Position numbers and translations under genes: made by a program. The notes under the pieces are model-generated. The model was not told where the DNA came from and searched no databases. It saw nothing but the letters and a program-made list of their open reading frames with translations. From NCBI GenBank assembly GCA_963790545.1, contig CAWBPA010000016.1, forward strand, positions 124,001 to 188,000: a stretch of DNA of 64,000 nucleotides. The letters are read 5' to 3'. The stretch is from DATBJG01 sp963790545. Lineage in GTDB: Bacteria > Acidobacteriota > Vicinamibacteria > Vicinamibacterales > JAMQPK01. Position 1 is the stretch's first letter. Each line of letters begins with the position of its first letter. Positions 53,890 to 61,900 of the stretch are shown piece after piece.

Positions 53890-55356
53890 ATGACATCCCA
53901 TACCGAACTTTCAGTCGTCGTGGTCGATGATGAGCAGCTCGCGCGCGACGAGCTGTGCTTCATGCTCGAGGAGCTGGGGGGGGTCACCATTCTCGGGCGC
54001 GCGGGCGATGGGCAGGAGGCGCTGGCCCTGATCGAGCGCACGGAGCCGGAAGTCGTCTTTCTCGACGTGCAGATGCCCGGCCTGACGGGTTTCGAGGTCG
54101 CTCGGCGGCTGCGCGAGCGGAAGACGGCTTCACAGATTGTCTTCGTTACGGCGTTCGATCGACATGCCCTCGAGGCCTTCGAGGTGAACGCCGTTGATTA
54201 CCTGCTGAAGCCGGTGGACGCCGCCAGGCTTGCGGAGGCCGTGGAGCGCTGCAAACGGCGGGTGTCGTCGGAGCGGCCCCTGAACGATCAGCTCGAACAC
54301 ATCGTCCAACTGGTGGCGGAGCGGCAGAGCCGTCGGGAGCGCCTCGCGGTCAAGGTCGGTGAGCGGTTTCTGCTCGTCCAGTCCGCCGACATAATTTATG
54401 CCTCCCTGAACGATGACTCGATTAACATAGTAACGAACCAGGTTGCGGGGACGTCCAACTTCCGCACGCTCGATGAGCTTCACGCCAGCCTCGATCCAGG
54501 GGTTTTCTGGCGCGTGCATCGATCGCACCTGGTCAACATCAATAAGATCAAGGAGATAGTCCCCTGGTTCAGCCGGAACTACATCCTGAGGATGAAAGAC
54601 GCGAAGGCGACGGAAATTCCAGTCAGCCGAACGCAAACCAAGCGACTGAGGGAGTACCCTGAAACTGTAGCCCCCGGGATACAACCGGGCGCCGAAGGCT
54701 TCCGGCTGGAGGAGGCCGACGTCCGCCCACCAGCCGTACCCGACGGCCAGCCCGTCATGGAGCTGTCGGAAGCCATGCCGGTACCGGTGGTGGTGCCTTC
54801 GCCGCCGACGCCGGTGGGTGTGCGGGCTGTCACCCTCGTTGGTCAGATCCGCTACGAGCTCGTGGCCTGGTTCAAGACGCTGGCGTCCGCCGCGGTGTAC
54901 GCGACGTTGATCGTGACGTTTGGCTTCCAGGTGGCCCGCGTCGAGGGCATGAGCATGGCGCCGACCCTCGAGGATCAGGATCGGCTCATCGTCAACAAGC
55001 TCATCTACCGCTTCGGCGAGCCTCGCCGGAGCGATATCGTGATGCTGTACTACCCCTTGAACCCGGACAAGTCGTTCGTCAAGCGCGTCATTGCCGAAGA
55101 GGGCGACACCGTGCGCGTCGTGCAAGGACGTGTGTATGTCAACGACGTGCCTGTGCCCGATGACTACGTCCCGTCCGAATATCGGAGCCACGACGACTGG
55201 GGACCGCAGGTGATTCCCGAAGGCTACTATTTCGTGATGGGCGATCATCGGAACAACAGCTCCGACAGCCGTCACTGGGGCTACGTGCCGAAGAAATACA
55301 TCATCGGCAAGGTGCAGCTGCGTTGGTGGCCCATCCCGGCGGCGCGGGTGTTCTAA
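53890..55356 (+). CDS. LytTR response regulator read through into signal peptidase I
   Basis: One open frame of 488 codons holds two complete proteins. Residues 1-120 are a receiver domain (DD at 13-14, phospho-acceptor D59, K107) and about 150-255 a LytTR DNA-binding domain. After a proline-rich linker and a membrane helix (about 331-348) comes a complete signal peptidase I with catalytic S355 (EGMSMAPT) and K398 (FVKRV) and box E GDHRNNSSDS. Topology would be regulator inside, peptidase outside. However, removing one C of CCC at 54657-54659 gives ...RLREYLKL and TAG at 54668, a normal LytTR end; then signal peptidase would start near the ATG at 54757 or 54775. Fusion or frameshift error remains open; given other indels here, error is more likely. 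Confidence 0.88.
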   Translation: MTSHTELSVVVVDDEQLARDELCFMLEELGGVTILGRAGDGQEALALIERTEPEVVFLDVQMPGLTGFEVARRLRERKTASQIVFVTAFDRHALEAFEVNAVDYLLKPVDAARLAEAVERCKRRVSSERPLNDQLEHIVQLVAERQSRRERLAVKVGERFLLVQSADIIYASLNDDSINIVTNQVAGTSNFRTLDELHASLDPGVFWRVHRSHLVNINKIKEIVPWFSRNYILRMKDAKATEIPVSRTQTKRLREYPETVAPGIQPGAEGFRLEEADVRPPAVPDGQPVMELSEAMPVPVVVPSPPTPVGVRAVTLVGQIRYELVAWFKTLASAAVYATLIVTFGFQVARVEGMSMAPTLEDQDRLIVNKLIYRFGEPRRSDIVMLYYPLNPDKSFVKRVIAEEGDTVRVVQGRVYVNDVPVPDDYVPSEYRSHDDWGPQVIPEGYYFVMGDHRNNSSDSRHWGYVPKKYIIGKVQLRWWPIPAARVF

Positions 55357-56372
55357 GCTCGGGATTCGGAACCCCGAATCCCGAATCGCGCTCCCCGAAT
55401 CCCGACTCCCCAATCCCGAGCCACGACCGCTATGCGGCAATCAGCCGCGTGCTTCTTCGCGTTTTCTTCCTCAATCTCGCCGTGGCCGTCGCGAAAATCG
55501 TGTTCGGCTATCTGACCGGCGCCGTCAGCATCCTTTCCGACGGGTTCCACTCGCTCACCGACAGTGCTTCGAACGTCGTGGCACTCGTGGGCGTGCGCGT
55601 GGCGCGGCGTCCCCCCGACGCCAATCACCCGTACGGCCACCGCAAGTACGAGACGATGGCAGCGGGTGCCATTGTGGCCTTCCTGGCGATCGTCGTCGTT
55701 GAAATCGGCCGGACGGCGTTCGCCAGGCTGCGAAGTGGTGACGAGCCCGAGATCACGGCAGCCAGCTTTGGTGTCATGGCGGTCACGCTCGTCGTAAATC
55801 TGTTTGTGGCAAGTTACGAGCGCCGGGCGGGGGCGCGGCTGACGAGCGAAGTGCTGTTTGCCGACGCGCACCATACGCAAAGCGACGTGTTCACGTCGCT
55901 CACCGTGATTGCCGCGCTCGCGGGGGTAGCGGCCGGCTTTCCGGTTCTCGACCCGATGGCGGCGGCCATCGTCGTCGGCTTTATCGGTTATGCGGGATTC
56001 ACGATCGCGCGCGACGCCTCGCGGATTCTGTCAGACGAGATTGTGATTGCCGAGGAGGATATCCGGGCCGTCGTCATGAGCGTGCCCGAGGTGCTCGGCT
56101 GTCATCACATCCGCACCCGCGGGACGGCCGACCACGTGTTCCTGGATTTGCATGTGTGGATGGCGGCCAACACCCGCCTGGAGGAGGCTCACGGCCGATC
56201 GCACGAGGTGAAGGATCGGCTCATGACCCGGTATCCGCAAATCATGGATGCCGTCATTCACATCGAGCCACCCCCCAGAGAGGAAGGGTTAGGCGAGGTT
56301 AGGAAGGGTTCAAGTGGCGAGGTTAGGGTAGGCAAGCTCCTGATCTTTCCTAACCCTCCTGACCCCTCTTAA
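55323..56372 (+). CDS. Cation diffusion facilitator (CDF) metal transporter
   Basis: Up to 349 residues. Core features are clear: LLRVFFLNLAVAVAKIVFGY, then the metal-site helix SDGFHSLTDSASNV, HPYGHRKYE, and the second site FADAHHTQSDVFTS, followed by a cytoplasmic domain (…GTADHVFLDLHVWM). CDF proteins export Zn2+, Co2+ or Fe2+ using the proton gradient. Both ends are odd: residues about 15-33 are read from a GGATTCG-type heptamer array, and the last 25 residues after IHIEPPP from a GGTTAGG-type array. The real start may be the TTG/GTG at 55323-55326 or a GTG at 55449. Confidence 0.88.
   Translation: MVAHPGGAGVLSSGFGTPNPESRSPNPDSPIPSHDRYAAISRVLLRVFFLNLAVAVAKIVFGYLTGAVSILSDGFHSLTDSASNVVALVGVRVARRPPDANHPYGHRKYETMAAGAIVAFLAIVVVEIGRTAFARLRSGDEPEITAASFGVMAVTLVVNLFVASYERRAGARLTSEVLFADAHHTQSDVFTSLTVIAALAGVAAGFPVLDPMAAAIVVGFIGYAGFTIARDASRILSDEIVIAEEDIRAVVMSVPEVLGCHHIRTRGTADHVFLDLHVWMAANTRLEEAHGRSHEVKDRLMTRYPQIMDAVIHIEPPPREEGLGEVRKGSSGEVRVGKLLIFPNPPDPS
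55359..55424. repeat. Heptamer array (CGGGATT / AATCCCG)
   Basis: CGGGATTCGG is followed by CCCCGAATCCCGAATCG and further CCGAATC units in inverse sense, a 7-bp step. It lies between signal peptidase and CDF and reads as the CDF N-terminus. Confidence 0.85.
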
Positions 56373-56398
56373 CCCCTCCTAATCCCTCCTTCCTGCGA
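56276..56398. repeat. Inverted heptamer arrays (GAGGTTA / TAACCCT)
   Basis: GTTAGGCGAGGTTAGGAAGG and variants, then CCTAACCCTCCTGACCCCTC and TTAACCCCTCCTAATCCCTC in inverse sense. It forms the convergent 3' ends of the CDF and moaC genes, which overlap here. Confidence 0.85.
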
Positions 56399-56895
56399 TA
56401 GTCCCCCGACCGGCCGCCGCGTTTCTCGAGCAGCATCACATCGCCAATGACCATTTCTTTGTCGACGGCCTTGACCATGTCGTACACGGTGAGCGCTGCG
56501 ACGGCGACGGCCGTGAGGGCTTCCATTTCAACGCCGGTCTTGCCGGTGGTCCGGACGCTCGCTTCGATCTCGTACCCTGACGATGTGGGACGAAGCTCCA
56601 CGCCCACGTGCGACAGCGCCAGCGGATGACAAAGCGGGATGAGCGTCGAGGTGCGCTTGGCGGCCATGATCCCGGCCACGCGCGCCGCCTGCAGGGGATC
56701 GCCCTTGGCAATCTGACCTGACTGGATCAGCTTCAACGCGGCCTTCGACATCGAGATCGTTCCGCGGGCCACGGCTTCGCGCATCGTGTCGGGTTTGGCG
56801 CCGACATCGACCATGCGGACCCGCCCCGCCGAATCAATGTGCGAAAAAGAGTCCCGACCCCTTTTCTTCGTTTTCTTACTCTTCGTCACCGGCAT
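56350..56895 (-). CDS. moaC: Cyclic pyranopterin monophosphate synthase MoaC
   Basis: 181 residues. MoaC signatures: VRMVDVGAKPDTMREAVARG, AAKRTSTLIPLCHPLALSHV, and GVEMEALTAVAVAALTVYDM ending with KAVDKEMVIGDVMLLEKRGG. It makes cyclic pyranopterin monophosphate from the MoaA product, early in molybdenum cofactor synthesis. No other moa gene is in the window. The final residues (KEGLGGVKRGQEG) and stop are encoded by the heptamer array. Its ATG overlaps the end of rex by 20 bp. Confidence 0.95.
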   Translation of the reverse strand: MPVTKSKKTKKRGRDSFSHIDSAGRVRMVDVGAKPDTMREAVARGTISMSKAALKLIQSGQIAKGDPLQAARVAGIMAAKRTSTLIPLCHPLALSHVGVELRPTSSGYEIEASVRTTGKTGVEMEALTAVAVAALTVYDMVKAVDKEMVIGDVMLLEKRGGRSGDYRRKEGLGGVKRGQEG

Positions 56896-57547
56896 CCCCT
56901 CTCGCCAGATAGAAGGAGAGACTTTCCAGCGATACGGTCAGGTCAACACTTTTCAGCTTGACGTGCGGCGGCACGCGCAATGTGCCCGGTGAAAAATTGA
57001 GGACGGCTTTAATCCCCGCAGCGACAACCTGATTCACCACCTGCTGTGCGGAGGGGCCGGGCACGGCAATGACCCCGATGCCAATCTTCTCGCGAGAGAC
57101 GAATCGCTTCAAATCCTTGACGTCGAAGATCGGCACGCCCCCACGCGACCGCTGGCCGACCTTGTTGGTGACGTTATCGAACAGCGCGACGATTTCGAAG
57201 CCTTCCTGCCGGAAGCCAGGATAGTCCGCGAGGGCCAGCCCGAGGTTGCCCGCGCCCATGATCGCCACGCGCACTTTCCGATCCAGACCGAGGATCTGAC
57301 GGAGATGCCGTTTCAGGTCCTTGACGTAGTAGCCGACGCCGCGGACGCCGAACTCGCCAAAGTACGCGAGATCCTTCCGAATCTGGGCCGCATTGAGGTG
57401 GAACTGTTCGGCAAGCATCTGCGACGAGACGGTCCTGACCCCGGCCGAATCAAGCGTGTTGAGGCAGCGCAGGTACACGGACAGCCGGTTGGTGGTGAGT
57501 TCCGAGACCGGTTCGAGCCCGTGTTTCCGCTTGATCACCAATTTCAC
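56876..57547 (-). CDS. rex: Redox-sensing transcriptional repressor Rex
   Basis: About 223 residues from the GTG at 57547 (GTG at 57538 also possible); the longer open frame upstream only reads the heptamer hairpin. The winged-helix domain starts SELTTNRLSVYLRCLNTL and contains AEQFHLNAAQIRKDLAYFGE. The NAD(H)-binding Rossmann motif is VAIMGAGNLGLALADY, followed by the typical IVALFDNVTNKVG. Rex represses fermentation and respiration genes when NADH is low and is released by NADH. The sequence TTGTGAAATTGGTGATCAA over its start carries one good Rex half-site, so weak autoregulation is conceivable. Confidence 0.95.
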   Translation of the reverse strand: MKLVIKRKHGLEPVSELTTNRLSVYLRCLNTLDSAGVRTVSSQMLAEQFHLNAAQIRKDLAYFGEFGVRGVGYYVKDLKRHLRQILGLDRKVRVAIMGAGNLGLALADYPGFRQEGFEIVALFDNVTNKVGQRSRGGVPIFDVKDLKRFVSREKIGIGVIAVPGPSAQQVVNQVVAAGIKAVLNFSPGTLRVPPHVKLKSVDLTVSLESLSFYLARGDAGDEE

Positions 57548-57565
57548 AAGCGATTGTAGATCAAA

Positions 57566-57696
57566 GGGTGCCAGGTGCTTGGTGCGTAGTGCTTGGTGCT
57601 GTGCCGGGTGCTGGGTGCCGGGTGCCGGGTGCGGCACGAGGCACCTTGCACGCAGCACAGCACCACGCACCAAGCACCTGGCACCAAGCACCCCAG
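57566..57696. repeat. Long hairpin of GGTGCTT / AAGCACC heptamers
   Basis: GGGTGCCAGGTGCTTGGTGC and further GCCGGGT units are followed by complementary CAGCACCACGCACCAAGCAC and similar. The whole covers most of the space between the divergent rex and OPT genes, so it sits where both promoters should be. Confidence 0.9.
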
Positions 57697-57738
57697 CCGT
57701 CCTAGCGTCAACCCGTCTTTCTGTTAACATCTCGCCCC

Positions 57739-59727
57739 ATGGCACACGCACCCACCGCCGCTCCGAAAACGGTCCCGGAAGGACCCCAAACATCGTTCAA
57801 ACCGTACGTGCCGGCGTCTCAATCGATGGCGGAGTTCACGCTCAAGGCGATTCTGCTCGGCTCGGTTTTTGGTCTCATTTTCGGAGCCTCGACGGTGTAT
57901 TTGGGTCTGCGCGCGGGGCTGACGGTGAGCGCGTCGATTCCCATTGCCGTGCTGGCCATCTCGGTGCTCAAACGTCTGGGCGGGTCGACGATTCTCGAGA
58001 ACAACATCGTGCAGACCATCGGATCGGCCGGCGAGTCGGTCGCCGCCGGTGTGGTCTTCACGGTACCGGCGCTCATCTTCCTGACGCCGCGCGGTCCCGC
58101 CTATTTCAACTATTTCCAAATTACGCTGCTCGCCTTTGCCGGCGGCATTCTCGGCGTGCTGATGATGGTGCCGCTGCGCCGCGCGCTCATTGTCAAAGAG
58201 CACGGCGTGCTCCCCTACCCCGAAGGCACCGCGTGTGCCGACGTGCTCCTGGCTGGCGAGCGAGGCGGGCGGCTGGCCGCCATGGTGTTTGCCGGACTCG
58301 GCATTGGCGCGCTGTGGAAGGCGCTCTCCTGGATTTTCAATGTCTTTCTCACGGAGGTCGGCTACACGGCGTCGCGCAACAGTCAGTTCCCGAATGCGAC
58401 GCTCAACGTTGACGTCTCCCCTGAATATCTGGGCGTGGGATACGTGATCGGGCCGCGCATCGCGGGTCAGATGGTTGGAGGCGGCGTGCTGGCATGGCTC
58501 GTCCTACTGCCGCTGCTGACGATTCTCGGGGCGCAGATGACGGAGCCATTTCCGCCCATTCATCCCGATCTCGCCAACAATCCGGCCACGGGGCGCCCGT
58601 TTCTGATTTCCGAAATGAATGCCGGGCAGCTCTGGCGAGCCTACATCCGCTACATCGGGGCCGGAGCGGTTCTGGCGGCCGGTCTCATCTCGCTCAGCCG
58701 CACGCTGCCGACCATCATTTCATCGGCGCGCGAAAGTCTCAGCGATCTGGGCTCGAGAGGAACAGGCGCGCAGCAGGTGCGTACCGATCGCGACATCCCC
58801 ATGATTGTCGTGCTCGGGGGATCGGTGGCCCTGGCGCTGTTCATGGCGCTCACGCCCGGCATGCCCACGCAGTGGAATTTTCTCGCGTCGCTGCTGATGA
58901 TTGTCTTCGGGTTCCTGTTCGTGACGGTCGCGTCACGGATTACAGGGCTCATCGGGTCATCGTCGAACCCGGTGTCCGGGATGACGATTGCGACGCTCAT
59001 CCTGACGTGCCTGATCTTCGTGTCGCTGGGCTGGACGGGCGACTATTACGCACCGATAGCTCTGTCGGTGGGCGCGATCGTCTGCATCGCAGCAGCCAAT
59101 GGCGGTGCCACGTCTCAGGATCTCAAGACCGGGTACATCGTGGGGGCGACGCCGATGTATCAGCAGATCGGCCTGATGATTGGCGTCGTCGTGTCGGCGC
59201 TCATCATTGGCGTCACAACGCTCTACATGCATCAGGTCTTCGGCGTGGGGTCTGCGGACATCCCCGCGCCTCAGGCAACCCTGATGTCGACAATCATCAG
59301 GGGCCTGCTCAGTCAGAACCTGCCCTGGGGCCTGGTGCTGGTGGGGATCTTCATTTCGGTCACGCTCGAGCTCTGCGGAGTGCGCGCACTGTCGTTTGCC
59401 GTTGGCGCCTACCTCCCCATTGCCACGACCGCCCCGATTTTTGCCGGCGGCGTCGTGCGGTGGTGGGTCGGTCGGCGAATGGGAGCACAGGAAGGCGAAC
59501 TCGGCGCCGGCACACTGTTTAGTTCGGGACTCATCGCCGGAGGTTCGCTGACAGGCATCCTGTACGCGATACTAGTAGGGACCGGCACGATTGAACCGTT
59601 CCAAAGCGTCGGAAACCTGTTGCCGTTCCTGCACCAGCCGGGTCTGGCCGGTCAGATTGGTACCGGGTTGCTCTTTTTCGCGCTGGCGGTCATCGTGGCT
59701 CGTGCGGCCCAGAAGAAGCTTGAGTAG
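57739..59727 (+). CDS. OPT-family oligopeptide transporter
   Basis: 662 residues, about 16 membrane helices. Family motifs: TVYLGLRAGLTVSASIPIAV, then NNIVQTIGSAGESVAAGVVF, and GLIGSSSNPVSGMTIATLIL. OPT carriers import oligopeptides or metal chelates with protons; the substrate cannot be told. Divergent from rex, with the start 42 bp after the hairpin array. Its stop overlaps the start of the next gene by 8 bp. Confidence 0.93.
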   Translation: MAHAPTAAPKTVPEGPQTSFKPYVPASQSMAEFTLKAILLGSVFGLIFGASTVYLGLRAGLTVSASIPIAVLAISVLKRLGGSTILENNIVQTIGSAGESVAAGVVFTVPALIFLTPRGPAYFNYFQITLLAFAGGILGVLMMVPLRRALIVKEHGVLPYPEGTACADVLLAGERGGRLAAMVFAGLGIGALWKALSWIFNVFLTEVGYTASRNSQFPNATLNVDVSPEYLGVGYVIGPRIAGQMVGGGVLAWLVLLPLLTILGAQMTEPFPPIHPDLANNPATGRPFLISEMNAGQLWRAYIRYIGAGAVLAAGLISLSRTLPTIISSARESLSDLGSRGTGAQQVRTDRDIPMIVVLGGSVALALFMALTPGMPTQWNFLASLLMIVFGFLFVTVASRITGLIGSSSNPVSGMTIATLILTCLIFVSLGWTGDYYAPIALSVGAIVCIAAANGGATSQDLKTGYIVGATPMYQQIGLMIGVVVSALIIGVTTLYMHQVFGVGSADIPAPQATLMSTIIRGLLSQNLPWGLVLVGIFISVTLELCGVRALSFAVGAYLPIATTAPIFAGGVVRWWVGRRMGAQEGELGAGTLFSSGLIAGGSLTGILYAILVGTGTIEPFQSVGNLLPFLHQPGLAGQIGTGLLFFALAVIVARAAQKKLE

Positions 59728-60880
59728 ACATTTCCGAAGGCAGACTTCTCATCAGTTGTTTCTGGCGCTTGCCGCGCTGGCATGGTCCGCGACTGCCGCG
59801 GCCCAGCCGGCTGCCCGACGAGCCACCGACATCGCGGCCCTTGCCGCCTTTCCCGGGTTCTACCACGGTCAACCCATCGTCCTGCGAGCAGAGCTCATCC
59901 AAACCGGTGAAAGAATCGCGCTGGTCGACCCTGACGAGCCGCGCGCGCTGCGCGTGGCGCCCAATGGCAGCACGATGCCCAGTGGCCGCGTTGAAGCGCG
60001 TGGCGTGTTCTGGGATGTCGGCCGGCTGATGCCGGACGACCCACGGGTCACCGGGAACAACTTGAAAGCGGTGGTCGAGTCGAATTCGGAAACGGACTGG
60101 CCCAAGCCGGGCGAACTGCTCGCGCTGCAGTTGACGGATGCGTTTCCCGTCAATGCTTCGTCATCCCCGTCAATTCGCGACCTCGCGCTGGATGGTGCGC
60201 AGCACGTCAACAAACAGGTCACCGTGACTGGTCAGTTTCGAGGGCGGAATCTCTATGGTGACCTTCCCCAGGCGCCGGGAGTCAGCCGTTGGGATTTCGT
60301 GATCCGGCTGGCCGACGCGTCCATATGGGTAACAGGCGTGCAACCGAAGGGGCGGGGGTTTGACCTTAGTGTCAACGCACGTATTGATACGGGCCGATGG
60401 CTCGAGGTGTCTGGAACCGTCAAGCGCAAGGGCGGGCTCGTCTGGATCGACACCCCCAAGATCTCATTGGGTCAGGCGCCCCTCAGCCAGGCGCCGCTCG
60501 AAACTGCAGTGCCGCAGATGGGGCCTGCCCCCACGGTGGTGTTCAGCTCGCCGACCGGGGGAGAGATCGACGTGCCTCTCGACTCACGCGTGCGTTTGCA
60601 GTTCTCCCGCGATATGGATGCAAGTTCGTTCAAGGACCAGGTGCGCGTCACCTATGTCGCCGTCGAAGGCGCCGAGCGCGGCGAGCCGCCAACACCTGCA
60701 CCTCAGTTCACCGTCGCGTACGACGCCGCTACGCGGGCTCTGAGCATTCGATTCGCTGAACCCTTCCCCGCCACCGTCAGGTTCCGAAGCGTGAACATAG
60801 AACTGCTGGCAGGAATCAAAGCCCGGGATGGCGCCGCGCTCGTCCCGTGGACGCTCACGTTTGTATTGGGCGGAAGCTAA
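59720..60880 (+). CDS. Exported protein with Ig-like C-terminal domain, function unknown
   Basis: 386 residues from a TTG at 59720 that overlaps the OPT stop; earlier codons of the open frame are antisense-like and improbable. The signal peptide is LFLALAALAWSATAAAQ. The middle (HGQPIVLRAELIQTGERIAL; VNKQVTVTGQFRGRNLYGDL) has an OB-fold-like look. The C-terminal part VVFSSPTGGEIDVPLDSRVR, then LQFSRDMDASSF, is a bacterial Ig-like (Big_5) motif. No assigned family. Translationally coupled to the OPT transporter, so a periplasmic partner is possible. Confidence 0.75.
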   Translation: MSRHFRRQTSHQLFLALAALAWSATAAAQPAARRATDIAALAAFPGFYHGQPIVLRAELIQTGERIALVDPDEPRALRVAPNGSTMPSGRVEARGVFWDVGRLMPDDPRVTGNNLKAVVESNSETDWPKPGELLALQLTDAFPVNASSSPSIRDLALDGAQHVNKQVTVTGQFRGRNLYGDLPQAPGVSRWDFVIRLADASIWVTGVQPKGRGFDLSVNARIDTGRWLEVSGTVKRKGGLVWIDTPKISLGQAPLSQAPLETAVPQMGPAPTVVFSSPTGGEIDVPLDSRVRLQFSRDMDASSFKDQVRVTYVAVEGAERGEPPTPAPQFTVAYDAATRALSIRFAEPFPATVRFRSVNIELLAGIKARDGAALVPWTLTFVLGGS

Positions 60881-60881
60881 A

Positions 60882-60965
60882 CAAGTCTGAAGGCTGAAGT
60901 CTGAAGGCTCAAGTTAAGGCTCAAGTTTGAAACTTCAGACTTCAGACTTCAGCCTTGAGACTTCG
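60882..60965. repeat. Inverted pair of heptamer arrays (GTCTGAA / TTCAGAC)
   Basis: AAGTCTGAAGGCTGAAGTC and AGGCTCAAG units, then CTTCAGACTTCAGACTTCAG in inverse sense. It lies between two convergent genes and includes the stop codon of plsC. Confidence 0.9.
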
Positions 60966-61757
60966 GAACGGGTCCCTCGTCAAGCATCTGCTGAATCCGC
61001 GCGCGGACTTCGTCGATTGCAACATCTCGGTCGTCGGACGAGAGACCGGTCGTTTCGACTGGCTGCCCGACTCGAATGCTGACCGTTACCGGACGAATGA
61101 TTCGACTGCCCTTCCTCATGGACGCCCTGGCGCCTGAAATGGCGACCGGCACGATCGGTGCCTGTGCGTTGATGGCCATGAGGAAGCCGCCCTTCTTGAA
61201 CGGAAGCAGCTCACCAGTGCGGCTCCGCGTGCCTTCAGGGAACATCAGGAACGACGTTCCCGCGCGTAGTGCCGCTGCCCCTGATCGAGCGCCGCCATGG
61301 CCCGCTCGAGGTTGCGCCGCTCGATTGGAATGAAGCCTGCCATATTGAAAGCACGTGGAAGGATCGGAATTGCCTGCAACTCGCTCTTGTAGACGAAGTG
61401 CAACCGGGGATGGAGAGCTCTGTAAAGAATCGGCGGGTCGATATTGCTCTGATGATTGGAAATGAACAACGCTGATCGCTTCTTCGGCAAATTCTCGATT
61501 CCAGCCACGCGGTACCGAATGCCGACCAGCCAGGTGGCAATGATGACGCCGCCATGACCCAGCATGTACAGGACATCAGTCCATCCAAACAGCAGCGCAA
61601 GCAGCATGCCTGGTGGGGCTACCACCAGCACGTAGAGCGACACGATGACGTACGCGAGACCCGAGCGAATTGCCGCAACAGACAGCGCAAAGCTCGACAG
61701 CGGCGGAGGCTCTGGCTCCTCGACTGGAGGGATTCGTGGCGACGGGCGCCGTGGCAA
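60949..61757 (-). CDS. plsC: 1-acyl-sn-glycerol-3-phosphate acyltransferase (PlsC), frameshifted
   Basis: Two frames make one acyltransferase of about 269 residues. The first (61757 to about 61260) has two membrane helices and the catalytic motif ISNHQSNIDPPILYRA (NHX4D), then IPILPRAFNMAGFIPIERRN. The second starts GTSFLMFPEGTRSRTGELLP, the glycerophosphate-binding motif, and continues to 60949. One base is missing near 61255-61290. With it restored all four acyltransferase motifs are present. It would make phosphatidic acid at the inner membrane. The end (KSQG, stop) is encoded by a heptamer array. Confidence 0.85.
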
Positions 61758-61827
61758 CTCTGGTCAAGCTGCGACAGGTCCACACGAAAGGCCTGAGCCA
61801 GGTCAAACCCAACTCAGGCCTTCTTGA

Positions 61828-61900
61828 AGCTATCAGCCTTCAGCCGTCAGCCATCAGCTCATTGCTGAGGGCTGTAGGCTGATGGCTGTTGGCTTTCCTA
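61828..61900. repeat. Inverted heptamer arrays (TCAGCCT / GGCTGAT)
   Basis: ATCAGCCTTCAGCCGTCAGC followed by GGCTGTAGGCTGATGGCTG in inverse sense. It overlaps the 3' end of the carD gene. Confidence 0.85.

Noticed and set aside
54130..55440. A 436-codon minus-strand frame
   Set aside because: Antisense to the LytTR/signal peptidase region, whose motifs are unmistakable.
57533..57551. A full Rex operator
   Set aside because: Only the left half (TTGTGAA) matches; the right half TGATCAA is poor, so I do not list it as a site.
57548..57793. N-terminal extension of Rex in the longer frame
   Set aside because: The extra 82 residues come from the heptamer hairpin and the OPT start region; Rex proteins begin near the winged-helix domain.
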